From Bacteroidales bacterium (GTDB lineage Bacteria > Bacteroidota > Bacteroidia > Bacteroidales > UBA932), in the NCBI GenBank assembly GCA_004552115.1, contig SFPH01000071.1, positions 1 through 14,703 of the forward strand: DNA of 14,703 bases. The letters are read 5' to 3'. The notes beneath the pieces were generated by a model, which saw nothing but the letters and a program-made list of their open reading frames with translations, was not told where the DNA came from and searched no databases. This document shows, piece after piece, positions 1 to 7,314 of this stretch. The translations under genes and the position numbers were made by a program. Each line of letters begins with the position of its first letter. Within the stretch, counting starts at the first letter, position 1.

Positions 1-96
1 ACGCCTGGTACCGAGGTGGGAATGATAGTCTGTCCCGTAGAAAAGGTCTCGGGCGCATTCGCCCTCCCTGGTTATTGTTCCAAAAAGTCCGCCCAT
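1..96 (-). CDS. PurF-like amidophosphoribosyltransferase paralogue, 5' end only
   Basis: The complement of 1-96 reads as 32 codons open to the window edge, from an ATG at 96. It begins MGGLFGTI and continues through DLFYGTDYHSHLGTRR. As I remember the family, this matches the start of a Bacteroidota protein annotated as amidophosphoribosyltransferase: an N-terminal class II glutamine amidotransferase domain plus a phosphoribosyltransferase domain. In ordinary PurF the chain starts at a catalytic Cys within CGVFG, followed by YYGLxxLQHRGQEGAG. Here GGLFG and FYGxDYHSHLGTRR occupy those places, so the nucleophile position appears to be Gly. The only Cys seen is residue 14. A well-formed promoter lies 25-56 bp upstream. 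The rest of the gene is outside the window. The family call rests on a short stretch and memory of homologues; the reading frame itself is well supported by its promoter and start. Confidence 0.62.
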   Translation of the reverse strand, partial: MGGLFGTITREGECARDLFYGTDYHSHLGTRR

Positions 97-120
97 TTGC
101 AAAGTTGATTTTTCCGGGCG

Positions 121-152
121 CAAATGTATTATTTTTATAAGAGTTACGCAAA
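121..152 (-). promoter_or_regulatory. Bacteroidota-type promoter for the PurF-like gene
   Basis: On the minus strand TTTG (149-152) is followed by exactly 20 nt and then TACATTTG (121-128). This matches the Bacteroidota sigma factor consensus: a -33 TTTG, 19-23 nt of spacing, and a -7 TAnnTTTG. Transcription would start around 114-117, giving a leader of about 20 nt before the ATG at 96. Confidence 0.8.
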
Positions 153-182
153 TTTGTTCTGAGTTAAAAGGCAATTTGTTCC
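141..182. repeat. Imperfect tandem repeat, two units of 20 and 22 bp
   Basis: Unit 1 (141-160) is GAGTTACGCAAATTTGTTCT. Unit 2 (161-182) starts GAGTTAAAAGGC and ends AATTTGTTCC. The units share GAGTTA at the left and CAA(A)TTTGTTC at the right, differing by a small insertion in the middle. Unit 1 contains the -33 element of the leftward promoter. The repeat lies between two divergent genes. Function is unknown; it could be a duplicated binding site or simple replication slippage. Confidence 0.6.
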
Positions 183-234
183 ATAATTCATAATCAACGT
201 CACCTGATTCATAAGCGGAAATGCTCTGAAACAT

Positions 235-242
235 TATATTTG
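235..242 (+). promoter_or_regulatory. Candidate -7 promoter element for the TMEM43-family gene
   Basis: TATATTTG at 235-242 fits the Bacteroidota -7 consensus TAnnTTTG exactly. No clear TTTG is seen 19-23 bp upstream, so the -33 part is weak. Transcription would start around 246-250, leaving a very short leader before the ATG at 261. The element overlaps the in-frame TTG at 240, which argues against that TTG as the translation start. Confidence 0.5.
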
Positions 243-260
243 CAGAAACATTTAACTATT

Positions 261-1484
261 ATGGCTTACCAGGAAAAAACAACTACAAGTTACGGCCAGC
301 GTCTCGGAAAATCCGGGAAGGGCATCGGCACAGGAATTCTTCTGCTGATTGCGGGAACAGTACTGCTCTGGATCAATGAAGGCAGGGCGGTGAAGACGAC
401 AAGGATGCTGAATGAGGCCCAGAAGAAGGCCATTCACGTGGAGGATGTATCCACTGTCAATCCTGAACTTGACGGCCAGCTGATCCACGCCACAGCTATG
501 GCTGAGACCAACGATTCGCTGACAGACCCGACTTTCGGCGCCGGAGCGGTGGCCATCAGGCTGAGCCGCGAGGTGGAGTATTACCAGTGGGTGGAGAAGA
601 AGCACGAGGAGACAAGGGACAAGATTGGAGGCGGCCAGGAGACCATCACCACCTATACTTATGACAAGGAATGGGTCAGCAGACCGGTCCCTTCAGCCGA
701 GTTCAAGGACCCGGAATACAAGAATGTGAACTTTACGCTTGCCAATCTCGAGAGCAAGGAACAATATGCTGAGCATGTAAGTTTCGGGGCATACAAGATG
801 CCGTCCTGCCTCTATCAGCAGATGAGCGGAAGGGAGCCCGTGAAGCTGAATTTCACTGAAGAGCTCAAGAAGGAATGGAACAACAGTGCAATGACGATAC
901 TGAAGAGCCGCCTTCCGGTCAACACCCCAAGCCTCGACCAGACCGACCTTGTGCATGTCCAGGGCAATGTCGCCTATTTCGGCAAGAGCACGGTGATTCC
1001 GGAAATCGGTGACGTGAAGGTGACTTTCACAATGACAAGGCCGGGACAGGTATCCCTCATCGCCCAGGTATATCAGGACAACCTGCAGGAGTTCACGGCG
1101 AAGAACGGCAAGAAATTCTGCACCCTGACAATGGGAGCAGTGGATATGGATTCAATGTTCACATCGGAGCACAATAAGAACAGCGCCCTGACCTGGATAC
1201 TCAGAATTGCAGGTTTTCTCCTCGTCGTATTCGGTCTGAAGAGCCTGTTCGAGATTCTCGTGACCCTCTTCAAGGTACTTCCATTCCTGGCCAGCATTGT
1301 CAATTTCGGAGTCGGCGCAGTATGCTGGATTGTCGGAGCGGTATGGTCAATCGTCGTTATCGGCATTGCCTGGATATTCTACAGGCCGGTTCTCGGCGTG
1401 TCATTGCTGGTTGCCGCCGGAGTGATTATCGGCTACTTCGCAATGAAAGGAAAGAAACTCCCTGCACCTGAGGGAGTTTCGTAG
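261..1484 (+). CDS. TMEM43-family (LUMA-like) integral membrane protein
   Basis: A 407-residue protein starting MAYQEKTTTSYGQRLGKSGK. A first membrane segment lies at about residues 22-40 (GTGILLLIAGTVLLWI). A large soluble region follows and contains the stretch YYQWVEKKHEETRDKIGGG, then TYTYDKEWVSRP; both are typical of the TMEM43 family found in animals and many bacteria. Three or so hydrophobic segments fill residues about 310-395, ending in a short basic tail. The bacterial function is not established; the eukaryotic member is a nuclear-envelope protein. I chose the ATG at 261 over an in-frame TTG at 240 because that TTG is part of a -7 promoter element. The gene stands alone on the plus strand and converges on the ompA-like gene. 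The last codons overlap a strong inverted repeat that probably terminates the opposite gene. Confidence 0.88.
   Translation: MAYQEKTTTSYGQRLGKSGKGIGTGILLLIAGTVLLWINEGRAVKTTRMLNEAQKKAIHVEDVSTVNPELDGQLIHATAMAETNDSLTDPTFGAGAVAIRLSREVEYYQWVEKKHEETRDKIGGGQETITTYTYDKEWVSRPVPSAEFKDPEYKNVNFTLANLESKEQYAEHVSFGAYKMPSCLYQQMSGREPVKLNFTEELKKEWNNSAMTILKSRLPVNTPSLDQTDLVHVQGNVAYFGKSTVIPEIGDVKVTFTMTRPGQVSLIAQVYQDNLQEFTAKNGKKFCTLTMGAVDMDSMFTSEHNKNSALTWILRIAGFLLVVFGLKSLFEILVTLFKVLPFLASIVNFGVGAVCWIVGAVWSIVVIGIAWIFYRPVLGVSLLVAAGVIIGYFAMKGKKLPAPEGVS
1454..1480 (-). terminator. Terminator of the OmpA-family gene, inside the 3' end of the opposite gene
   Basis: A perfect 10-bp inverted repeat, GAAACTCCCT (1454-1463) and AGGGAGTTTC (1471-1480), encloses a 7-nt loop. 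On the minus strand the stem is followed by TTTCCTTTC, a T-rich run. The plus strand has no T run after the stem. It sits 44 nt past the ompA-like stop codon, so it probably ends that transcript while also encoding the last residues of the TMEM43-family protein. Confidence 0.65.
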
Positions 1485-1524
1485 ATCAATCCAAGATCCG
1501 GGCCGGGACCCCGTCAAGCCCGTG

Positions 1525-3018
1525 TCATTTCACAATCTTCAGCTCCACGCGGCGGTTCTGCTGACGGCCTTCCTCGGTGGAATTGTCCGCAATCGGACTG
1601 GACTCGCCGTAACCGACGCAGCTGAGCCTGTCCGCATTGACGCCGTGGGCGATGAAATACTCCATCACGGCCTTTGCCCTGGACTCGGAAAGACGCTGGT
1701 TGTAATTCTCGTTTCCAATGCTGTCGGTATGACCCTCAACCGCAATGTTCAGTTCAGGATTGTCAATGAGCCATGCGGTCACCTTGTCAAGCTCTGCAAC
1801 GACCTCGTCAGAGAGCGTGAACTTGTCAAATGCGAAGAGAGAGTTGGACAGCTTCATCATACTGCGCTTGATTTCAATCGGAATCTCCTTGATATTCAGG
1901 TCTCCGACTTCCATCTTGGCAGGCTCGGTCTCAGGCTCCGCAATCAGCTGAGGCTCTTCCGGTTCCGGCTCCGGAACAAAGACAGGAAGAGTCGGGACAA
2001 CAGGTTTCTTCCTGCGGATGCCGAACGCGAGTTTCAGAACGATTCCAGCACTGAGAGTGGTGAGTTTCTTCGAATAATTGGAGGTCGGCGATTTCCACTC
2101 GACGTCATATTCACCAGGAACTTTTTCAGACAGTTCCCCGTAATGAGGGCTGTGCGCTTCAAGGATGGAACTGTGATCAAAAATTGTGTTCATCGCACCC
2201 GCGTCATCATACGCGCCGGTGCGTCTTGGCGCCATCTCGGGAACGAACTCCTTGTCAGTGCCGCGGAAGAACACAAGAGGATTCGAGCTGACCTTCGGAG
2301 AAATGTTATTGACTCCCGCATCCACATAAACGCCCGTGTAAAGTGCCACAGGGCCCTTGCCCAGCTTCCATCTGAAACCGAGTTCCAGTGCACCCATCAC
2401 ATTCATCAGGCCATATTTAATGCTGTTACGTTCAGTCTCAAAGGCAGGGAATTCTTCAAATTGATCATACGCCCCATCCGGGTAATAATACCACGAATCG
2501 CGGTACTGATACTCCAGACCGGAAGCTTTCTGCTCATATGAGCCAGTGACATTGAAGCCGAGCCTGGCTCCGAAACCGATGTAGAAGCGGTGCGGAGAAA
2601 CGGCCTTGAGAGGAGTCATCCACTTGAACATCAACGGTACCTGGACAGCTCCCATACGCTGCTTCTCTGTAAAATCATTGACATTGTAATGCCAGACTGC
2701 AGAATAGCCATCGTTGTAATGGTCCACCTGGCCGCTCTCCACCTGGTCAAGGGTGATAGAGCCGTTGTAAAGAGAATACTCGACACCTGTGCTGAAGCTC
2801 CAGGCAGGCCTGAAGAACCAGTTGAAACCGATTCCCCCGCCGAGTCCGAGAGAAGGCGCGGAAGACGTTCCGTCAACCTTATACATCAGGGAATTCAGTC
2901 CCCCGCGGACATTTCCCGTAATCTCAAAATCCGGAAGATCATTCTTTGTCTGGGCACCAAGTGCCATCGGGGCAAGGATTGCCGTCATCAGCAAGAGCCT
3001 TTTCGCTACTCTTTTCAT
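1525..3018 (-). CDS. OmpA-family outer-membrane protein with peptidoglycan-binding domain
   Basis: A 497-residue protein. Residues 1-22 form a signal peptide (MKRVAKRLLL, then MTAILAPMALGA, cleavage before QTKND). Residues about 30-350 are aromatic-rich, alternating and Gly-rich, as expected of an outer-membrane beta barrel. A Pro/Glu-rich linker (PVFVPEPEPEEPQL) follows at about 355-375. The C-terminal 105 residues are an OmpA-like domain: VEGHTDSIG, then NQRLSESRAKAV, then GYGESSPI and NRRVELKI. The Asp of HTD and the Arg of ESRA are the residues that bind diaminopimelate in this family. The protein probably tethers the outer membrane to peptidoglycan. The frame is open 19 codons further upstream to 3075, but the start at 3018 puts the signal peptide at the N terminus. 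A LacI-family gene lies upstream on the same strand, with a promoter in the 157-bp gap. Ligand or partner specificity is unknown. Confidence 0.92.
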   Translation of the reverse strand: MKRVAKRLLLMTAILAPMALGAQTKNDLPDFEITGNVRGGLNSLMYKVDGTSSAPSLGLGGGIGFNWFFRPAWSFSTGVEYSLYNGSITLDQVESGQVDHYNDGYSAVWHYNVNDFTEKQRMGAVQVPLMFKWMTPLKAVSPHRFYIGFGARLGFNVTGSYEQKASGLEYQYRDSWYYYPDGAYDQFEEFPAFETERNSIKYGLMNVMGALELGFRWKLGKGPVALYTGVYVDAGVNNISPKVSSNPLVFFRGTDKEFVPEMAPRRTGAYDDAGAMNTIFDHSSILEAHSPHYGELSEKVPGEYDVEWKSPTSNYSKKLTTLSAGIVLKLAFGIRRKKPVVPTLPVFVPEPEPEEPQLIAEPETEPAKMEVGDLNIKEIPIEIKRSMMKLSNSLFAFDKFTLSDEVVAELDKVTAWLIDNPELNIAVEGHTDSIGNENYNQRLSESRAKAVMEYFIAHGVNADRLSCVGYGESSPIADNSTEEGRQQNRRVELKIVK

Positions 3019-3080
3019 ATTGAATAATGACAATGATCGTATATTGCGGGTACGATTCAGCCGGTGCGGAACCATACCTG

Positions 3081-3111
3081 CAATACTACAAAAAAATCGT
3101 CAATAATCCAA
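3081..3111 (-). promoter_or_regulatory. Candidate promoter for the OmpA-family gene
   Basis: On the minus strand TTG (3109-3111) is followed by 20 nt and then TAGTATTG (3081-3088). The latter differs from the Bacteroidota -7 consensus TAnnTTTG at one position. Transcription would start about 55 nt before the ATG at 3018. Confidence 0.5.
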
Positions 3112-3137
3112 TTTCAGGAACAGATTTGGCCACCGCC

Positions 3138-3149
3138 ACATTGCAATGT
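3138..3149. promoter_or_regulatory. 12-bp perfect palindrome upstream of the ompA-like promoter
   Basis: ACATTGCAATGT is a perfect palindrome lying 26 bp upstream of the candidate -33 element and 26 bp past the lacI-type stop codon. It could be an operator, perhaps for the adjacent LacI-family regulator. It lacks the central CG common in LacI-family operators, so the link is speculative. Confidence 0.25.
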
Positions 3150-3175
3150 AGCCCACCGTTCTTGAAATCGGAAAC

Positions 3176-4201
3176 CTATGCCTTGGCGGATGTGGAATCG
3201 CCCTCGATCATTTCCGGCTTGAGAACAGCTTTCTCAGCCGGTTTTCCCTGTATCATATTGACCAGCACGTCCACGGACTTCTCGCCGAGTTCCTTGAGAG
3301 GCTGTACAATGTGGGTGACGGATGTTGAGTAGAGCTGGTAGATATCACTGACGTCGAAGCCGATGACGGCCATATCCTCAGGTGTCCTGAGACCGAGGTC
3401 ACGCATTGTCATGAGGACGAGGGCAGAGAGGGAATATGTAGGAAGGAACATGGCTTCCACTCCCCTGCTGACCGCATCCCTGATGATTCCAGGCACATCC
3501 TGGGCAGCATTGGCGTAGGAAGTGTAATGCACCTTGACATCCTGCTCGAGACCTTGCTCAATCATTGCCTTGCGGTATCCGGACTCACGCTCCTCGAGGC
3601 TTGAAATGCCGAGAGAGTAGGAAATCATCTCGATTTTTCTGTAACCCCTGTCGAGGAAGAGCTTGGTGGCCATCGCACCTGCCTCCACATCATCAAGCAG
3701 GACCTTGCCTACATTCTCCATATCGACAATGTCCCTGTCGAGCAGGACCACCGGCACACCGGCCTCGGTGGCTTTTCTCACGGCATCGTCGCCGCCCGTG
3801 CATGGAGCCACGATGACTCCGTCGATATTGTGTGCGAGAACTGCGTCCATCACGCTTGAGAGTCTTTCCGCATTTTCGTCAGAACTTGCGAAAAGAACAG
3901 TGTAACCGTAACTCTTCGCCCTCTCCTCGATGCATCTGGAGACTCCTGCGAAGAATTTGTTGGATATGTCGTTCGGAATGACTGCTATGGAATTGGATTT
4001 GCCGCTCCTGAGTGAGGCTGCGGCGAAATTTCTTCTGTAACCTAATTTCTGGGCGACCTGAAGCACACGCTTCGCTGTCTCCGCATTGACCGGGCAATCA
4101 AGATTTCCGTCCTTGTCTCTCTTTGCATTCATGACGAATGAAACAAGCGTCACCGATACCTTTGCCTCGCGGGCGACGTCACGAATTGTAATTCTTTTCA
4201 T
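3176..4201 (-). CDS. LacI-family transcriptional regulator
   Basis: A 341-residue DNA-binding regulator. Residues 1-25 (MKRITIRDVAREAKVSVTLV, then SFVMN) are the LacI helix-turn-helix. The hinge helix is near 60-70 (AAASLRSGKSN), followed by a periplasmic-binding-protein-like effector domain (IAVIPNDISNKFFAGV; VAPCTGGDD; VIGFDVSDIYQL). Between helices 2 and 3 there is an insertion of about 8 residues (KRDKDGNLDC) absent from classical LacI. The frame is open 7 codons further, to an ATG at 4222, but the start at 4201 places the helix-turn-helix directly at the N terminus as usual. The effector is probably a sugar or sugar-derived ligand, but cannot be named. No sugar-use genes are adjacent. 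Neighbours on the same strand are the ompA-like gene downstream and hppA upstream, the latter separated by a terminator. Confidence 0.93.
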   Translation of the reverse strand: MKRITIRDVAREAKVSVTLVSFVMNAKRDKDGNLDCPVNAETAKRVLQVAQKLGYRRNFAAASLRSGKSNSIAVIPNDISNKFFAGVSRCIEERAKSYGYTVLFASSDENAERLSSVMDAVLAHNIDGVIVAPCTGGDDAVRKATEAGVPVVLLDRDIVDMENVGKVLLDDVEAGAMATKLFLDRGYRKIEMISYSLGISSLEERESGYRKAMIEQGLEQDVKVHYTSYANAAQDVPGIIRDAVSRGVEAMFLPTYSLSALVLMTMRDLGLRTPEDMAVIGFDVSDIYQLYSTSVTHIVQPLKELGEKSVDVLVNMIQGKPAEKAVLKPEMIEGDSTSAKA

Positions 4202-4364
4202 ACCATCAAATTTTATAGCCATTGCGGATATGTCTTCGACAACAGGTCAGCGTTCTTAAGCCGCAAATGGCAAGCCCATTATATTCCCTATGAATCAAAA
4301 CGTCGCAATATCGTGAATTTTCGGAACAAAATCAAGTGTTTTTTTGACAAACTATAAGCACAGC

Positions 4365-4401
4365 AAAAAAACCGGGACTACGACTCACGCCGTTATCCCG
4401 G
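4365..4401 (-). terminator. Rho-independent terminator of hppA
   Basis: On the minus strand CCGGGA (4401-4396) pairs with TCCCGG (4377-4372) around an 18-nt loop, followed by seven T residues (4371-4365). It lies 30 nt past the hppA stop codon. The A tract on the other side means it is not a terminator for plus-strand transcription. Confidence 0.78.
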
Positions 4402-4431
4402 AAAAAAAGGAAAACAAAATATTAAAGATTA

Positions 4432-6625
4432 CTATCCTCCAATCATTACTGTGAGACCGGCCATCACAATCGATACCATACTCATCAGCTTTATGAGAAT
4501 GTTGAGAGACGGACCGGATGTATCCTTGAACGGATCACCGACCGTGTCACCCACTACCGTTGCCTTATGGCAGTCGGAATTCTTCCCTCCGAGATGTCCT
4601 TCCTCCACATATTTCTTGGCATTGTCCCATGCTCCTCCCGAATTGGCGAGGAAAATCGCCAGGATGAACCCGGCTCCCAGACCTCCCACGAGAAGGCCCA
4701 TCACACCGGCAGGGCCCAGACAGACATACGCCCGCAAGCACCGGCACCACAATGGCAATGACAGACGGGAGTATCATCTCATGCTGTGCCCCGAGGGTGG
4801 AGATTTCCACGCATCTGGCATAGTCAGGCCTCTGTTCTCCGGTCAGGATACCCTTGATCTCGCGGAACTGGCGGCGAACCTCAGTCACCATCTTCTGGGC
4901 GGCGCGGCCGACAGCGTTCATGGTGAGTCCGCAGAAGAGGAAAGCCATCATTGCGCCGATGAATACGCCCACGAGGACTCTCGGATTCATAAGGTTGACC
5001 TGATAATATTCCACAATCTGAGGGATTGTAGCCTGAGCGACGTCGACAGCCTCTCCGGCTATCTCGATCGTCGTCCTGCCCACGTGGGAGAGGCCAATCT
5101 TGATCTCCTCGATATAGGATGCGAGGAGGGCGAGGGCGGTCAATGCGGCCGAACCGATGGCAAAGCCCTTTCCGGTGGCTGCCGTAGTGTTGCCGAGGGC
5201 ATCCAGGACATCTGTCTTCTGGCGTACCTCAGGATCGAGTCCGCTCATCTGGGCGTTTCCTCCGGCATTGTCCGCTATCGGACCGTATGCATCCGTGGCG
5301 AGCGTGATGCCGAGGGTTGACAGCATGCCGACCGCAGCGATGCTGATACCGTACAGACCGTTGCTGATAAGCGACGGGTCGAATGAAAATCCCGTGGCGC
5401 AGAGATAAGAAAGCAGGATTGCGACCGCAATGGTGATTACAGGAATCGCCGTGGAGATCATTCCGAGGCCCACTCCGCTGATGATCACGGTAGCGGAACC
5501 GGTCCTGGCACTCTCTGCAAGTTTCTGGGTTGGCTTATATGAATGCGAAGTGTAATATTCCGTGGCCTTGCCGATGACTACTCCCGAAAGAAGGCCGAAA
5601 ATGACCGAGAGCGACAGCTGCCACCAGTTCGCGAAGCCGAGGAGGTAGAAAATCGGGAATACCACCACGGCAATGAGGCCGGCGCTGAGGTTTGTTCCGC
5701 GGCTGAGGGAGCCGAGAAGTTCCTGAAGGCCTGCACCTTCCTTGGTCCTGACAGCGTAAATGCCGATGATCGAGAGGATCACTCCGATTGACGCAATGCA
5801 CATAGGGGCGAGAATCGCACGTGTCTGCGCTACCGTGTCACCGAAGAATGCGGATGCTCCGAGCGCCATTGTCGCAAGGATTGAGCCGCAATATGACTCG
5901 TAAAGGTCAGCACCCATTCCGGCCACGTCACCCACATTGTCACCCACATTGTCAGCGATGGTGGCAGGGTTTCTCGGGTCATCCTCAGGGATATCCGCCT
6001 CCACCTTTCCCACGATGTCGGCTCCGACGTCGGCAGCCTTGGTATAGATACCGCCGCCCACCCTGGCGAAGAGGGCCTGTGTGGAGGCTCCCATTCCGAA
6101 GGTAAGCATGGTGGTCGTGATGGTCACAAGTACCTGTGACGGATCAGGATCGCTGACGAAAGCCTTCAGCACTACATACCAGATGGATATGTCGAGAAGG
6201 CCCAGGCCTACCACCGTGAGACCCATTACGGCTCCCGAGCGGAAGGCGAGTTTCAATCCGGAATTCAGGCTTCTTGTCACCGCATTTGCGGTCCTGGCTG
6301 AAGCATATGTCGCTGTCTTCATGCCGACAAAGCCGGCAAGGCCCGAGAAGAAACCGCCGGTAAGGAACGCAAACGGAACCCAAGGGTTCTGGATATGGAA
6401 TCCGTAGGCGAGAATGGCGAAGAAGACGGCAAGCACGACGAATACAATGGTAACGACCTTGTACTGCTGCCTAAGATATGCCATAGCTCCGTCCCTGACA
6501 TATTGGGCAATCTCCTTCATTGTAACATTGCCCTCGCTCTCTTTCATCATCTGCCTGAAGAAATACCAGGCGAAGAACAGGGCGACCAGTGATGCCGCCG
6601 GCACGATGTAGAACAGCAAATCCAT
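4432..6625 (-). pseudogene. hppA: Membrane-bound ion-translocating pyrophosphatase, frame-disrupted
   Basis: The product hydrolyses pyrophosphate to pump H+ and/or Na+ across the inner membrane, using many transmembrane helices. From the ATG at 6625 the frame carries DVGADIVGKVE (residues 199-209), NVGDNVGDVAG just after, ADNAGGNAQM near 450 and GNTTAATGKGF near 478. Ala in GNTTAA marks the K+-dependent class. At about codon 634 the frame is lost: CAGACAGACA at 4717-4726 looks like a 4-bp tandem duplication. Removing one copy joins GVCL to GPAGVMGLL and restores the expected C terminus ([26 protein letters not shown], then [12 protein letters not shown]) in a 729-residue protein ending at 4432, close to the family's usual length. 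As read, translation continues out of frame to 4565 and gives 686 residues lacking the last pyrophosphate/Mg-binding acidic motif, so it should be inactive. A promoter and a terminator frame the gene. Real mutation and consensus error cannot be told apart here. Confidence 0.93.
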
Positions 6626-6699
6626 ATAGAAATTTGATTATTAAACGAAAAATTAGTAACGTTTCAATATTTCAATGCGAAAGTGATAGGTTTCGTTTG

Positions 6700-6730
6700 C
6701 AAATATATTAACTATTTGGATTATTTACAA
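6700..6730 (-). promoter_or_regulatory. Bacteroidota-type promoter for hppA
   Basis: On the minus strand TTG (6728-6730) is followed by 20 nt and then TATATTTG (6700-6707), an exact match to the -7 consensus TAnnTTTG. It starts just after the terminator of the ribosomal operon and would give a leader of about 70 nt before the hppA ATG at 6625. Confidence 0.78.
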
Positions 6731-6738
6731 CAAAATAC

Positions 6739-6786
6739 AAAAAAAAGAGAACGGAGAATGCAGAATTGCATTTCCCGATCTCTTTT
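6739..6786 (-). terminator. Rho-independent terminator of the ribosomal-protein/rpoA operon
   Basis: On the minus strand AAAAGAGA (6786-6779) pairs with TCTCTTTT (6750-6743). Inside it GGGAAATGCA pairs with TGCATTCTCC apart from one mismatch and a G-T wobble, closing on a short loop. The stem runs into eight T residues. It lies about 45 nt past the rplQ stop codon, at the end of the ribosomal cluster. Confidence 0.85.
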
Positions 6787-6829
6787 ACGGTATATTCCGG
6801 TGCGGTACCGGACCGCTTTCCCTGGCGAA

Positions 6830-7312
6830 TTACTCTGCTGCAGGTGCCTCTGCTGCAGGAGCTGCCTCTACAGGAGCCTCTGCCTTCTTGGCGCGGCTGC
6901 GGCGGGTGCTCTTCTTGGCCTCCTTCTTCTGAGGAGCGGAAGCGAGAGCTGCCTCGTTGAAATCAACGAACTCGATGAGAGCCATCTCGGCGCCGTCACC
7001 CTGCCTGAAGCCGGTGTGAAGCACGCGGAGGTATCCACCTGGACGGTCAGCTATCTTGGGAGCCACTGTGCGGAAGAGCTCAGCGACTGCATATTTGTTC
7101 TTGAGATAACTGAAGACTACACGACGGGAGTGTGTGGAGTCATCCTTTGACTTGGTGATGAGAGGCTCAACGTATGTCTTGAGGGCCTTGGCCTTGGCAA
7201 CGGTCGTGTTGATTCTCTTGTGGAGGATCAATGAACAAGCCATGTTGGCGAGAAGGGCCTTGCGGTGAGAGCTCTTGCGACCAAGATGATTGATTGCTTT
7301 ATTATGCCTCAT
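6830..7312 (-). CDS. rplQ: 50S ribosomal protein L17
   Basis: A 160-residue ribosomal protein of the large subunit, located near the exit-tunnel rim. The conserved N-terminal core is complete ([20 protein letters not shown], then [12 protein letters not shown], then [12 protein letters not shown] and [20 protein letters not shown]). Residues about 125-160 form a tail, first Lys/Arg-rich, then Ala/Pro/Glu-rich ([15 protein letters not shown]). The tail is longer than the E. coli protein, which has 127 residues in all; such low-complexity tails are common in Bacteroidota L17. It is the last gene of the operon, 2 nt after the rpoA stop codon, so it is probably translated by coupling with rpoA. 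A strong terminator follows. Confidence 0.98.
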   Translation of the reverse strand: MRHNKAINHLGRKSSHRKALLANMACSLILHKRINTTVAKAKALKTYVEPLITKSKDDSTHSRRVVFSYLKNKYAVAELFRTVAPKIADRPGGYLRVLHTGFRQGDGAEMALIEFVDFNEAALASAPQKKEAKKSTRRSRAKKAEAPVEAAPAAEAPAAE

Positions 7313-7314
7313 AA

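Noticed and set aside
50..63. GGGCG-CATT-CGCCC hairpin
   Set aside because: It lies inside the PurF-like coding region near its start, has no T run, and is short; probably chance.
240..260. Longer TMEM43-family product from the TTG at 240
   Set aside because: The TTG belongs to a -7 promoter element, and a good ATG follows at 261.
1522..2541. A 339-codon plus-strand open frame opposite the ompA-like gene
   Set aside because: It is antisense to a clear signal-peptide, barrel and OmpA-domain protein and has no recognisable domain; it is a frame shadow.
4278..4283. TATAAT on the minus strand upstream of the lacI-type gene, like an E. coli -10 box
   Set aside because: Bacteroidota housekeeping promoters use TAnnTTTG instead, and no suitable upstream element is paired with it. 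I could not place a promoter for this gene.
4711..4730. Programmed ribosomal frameshifting in hppA
   Set aside because: No slippery heptamer with a stimulating structure is seen, the family is not known to use it, and a 4-bp duplication explains the shift simply.
4451..5320. A 289-codon plus-strand open frame opposite hppA
   Set aside because: Antisense to highly conserved pyrophosphatase sequence, with no family resemblance.
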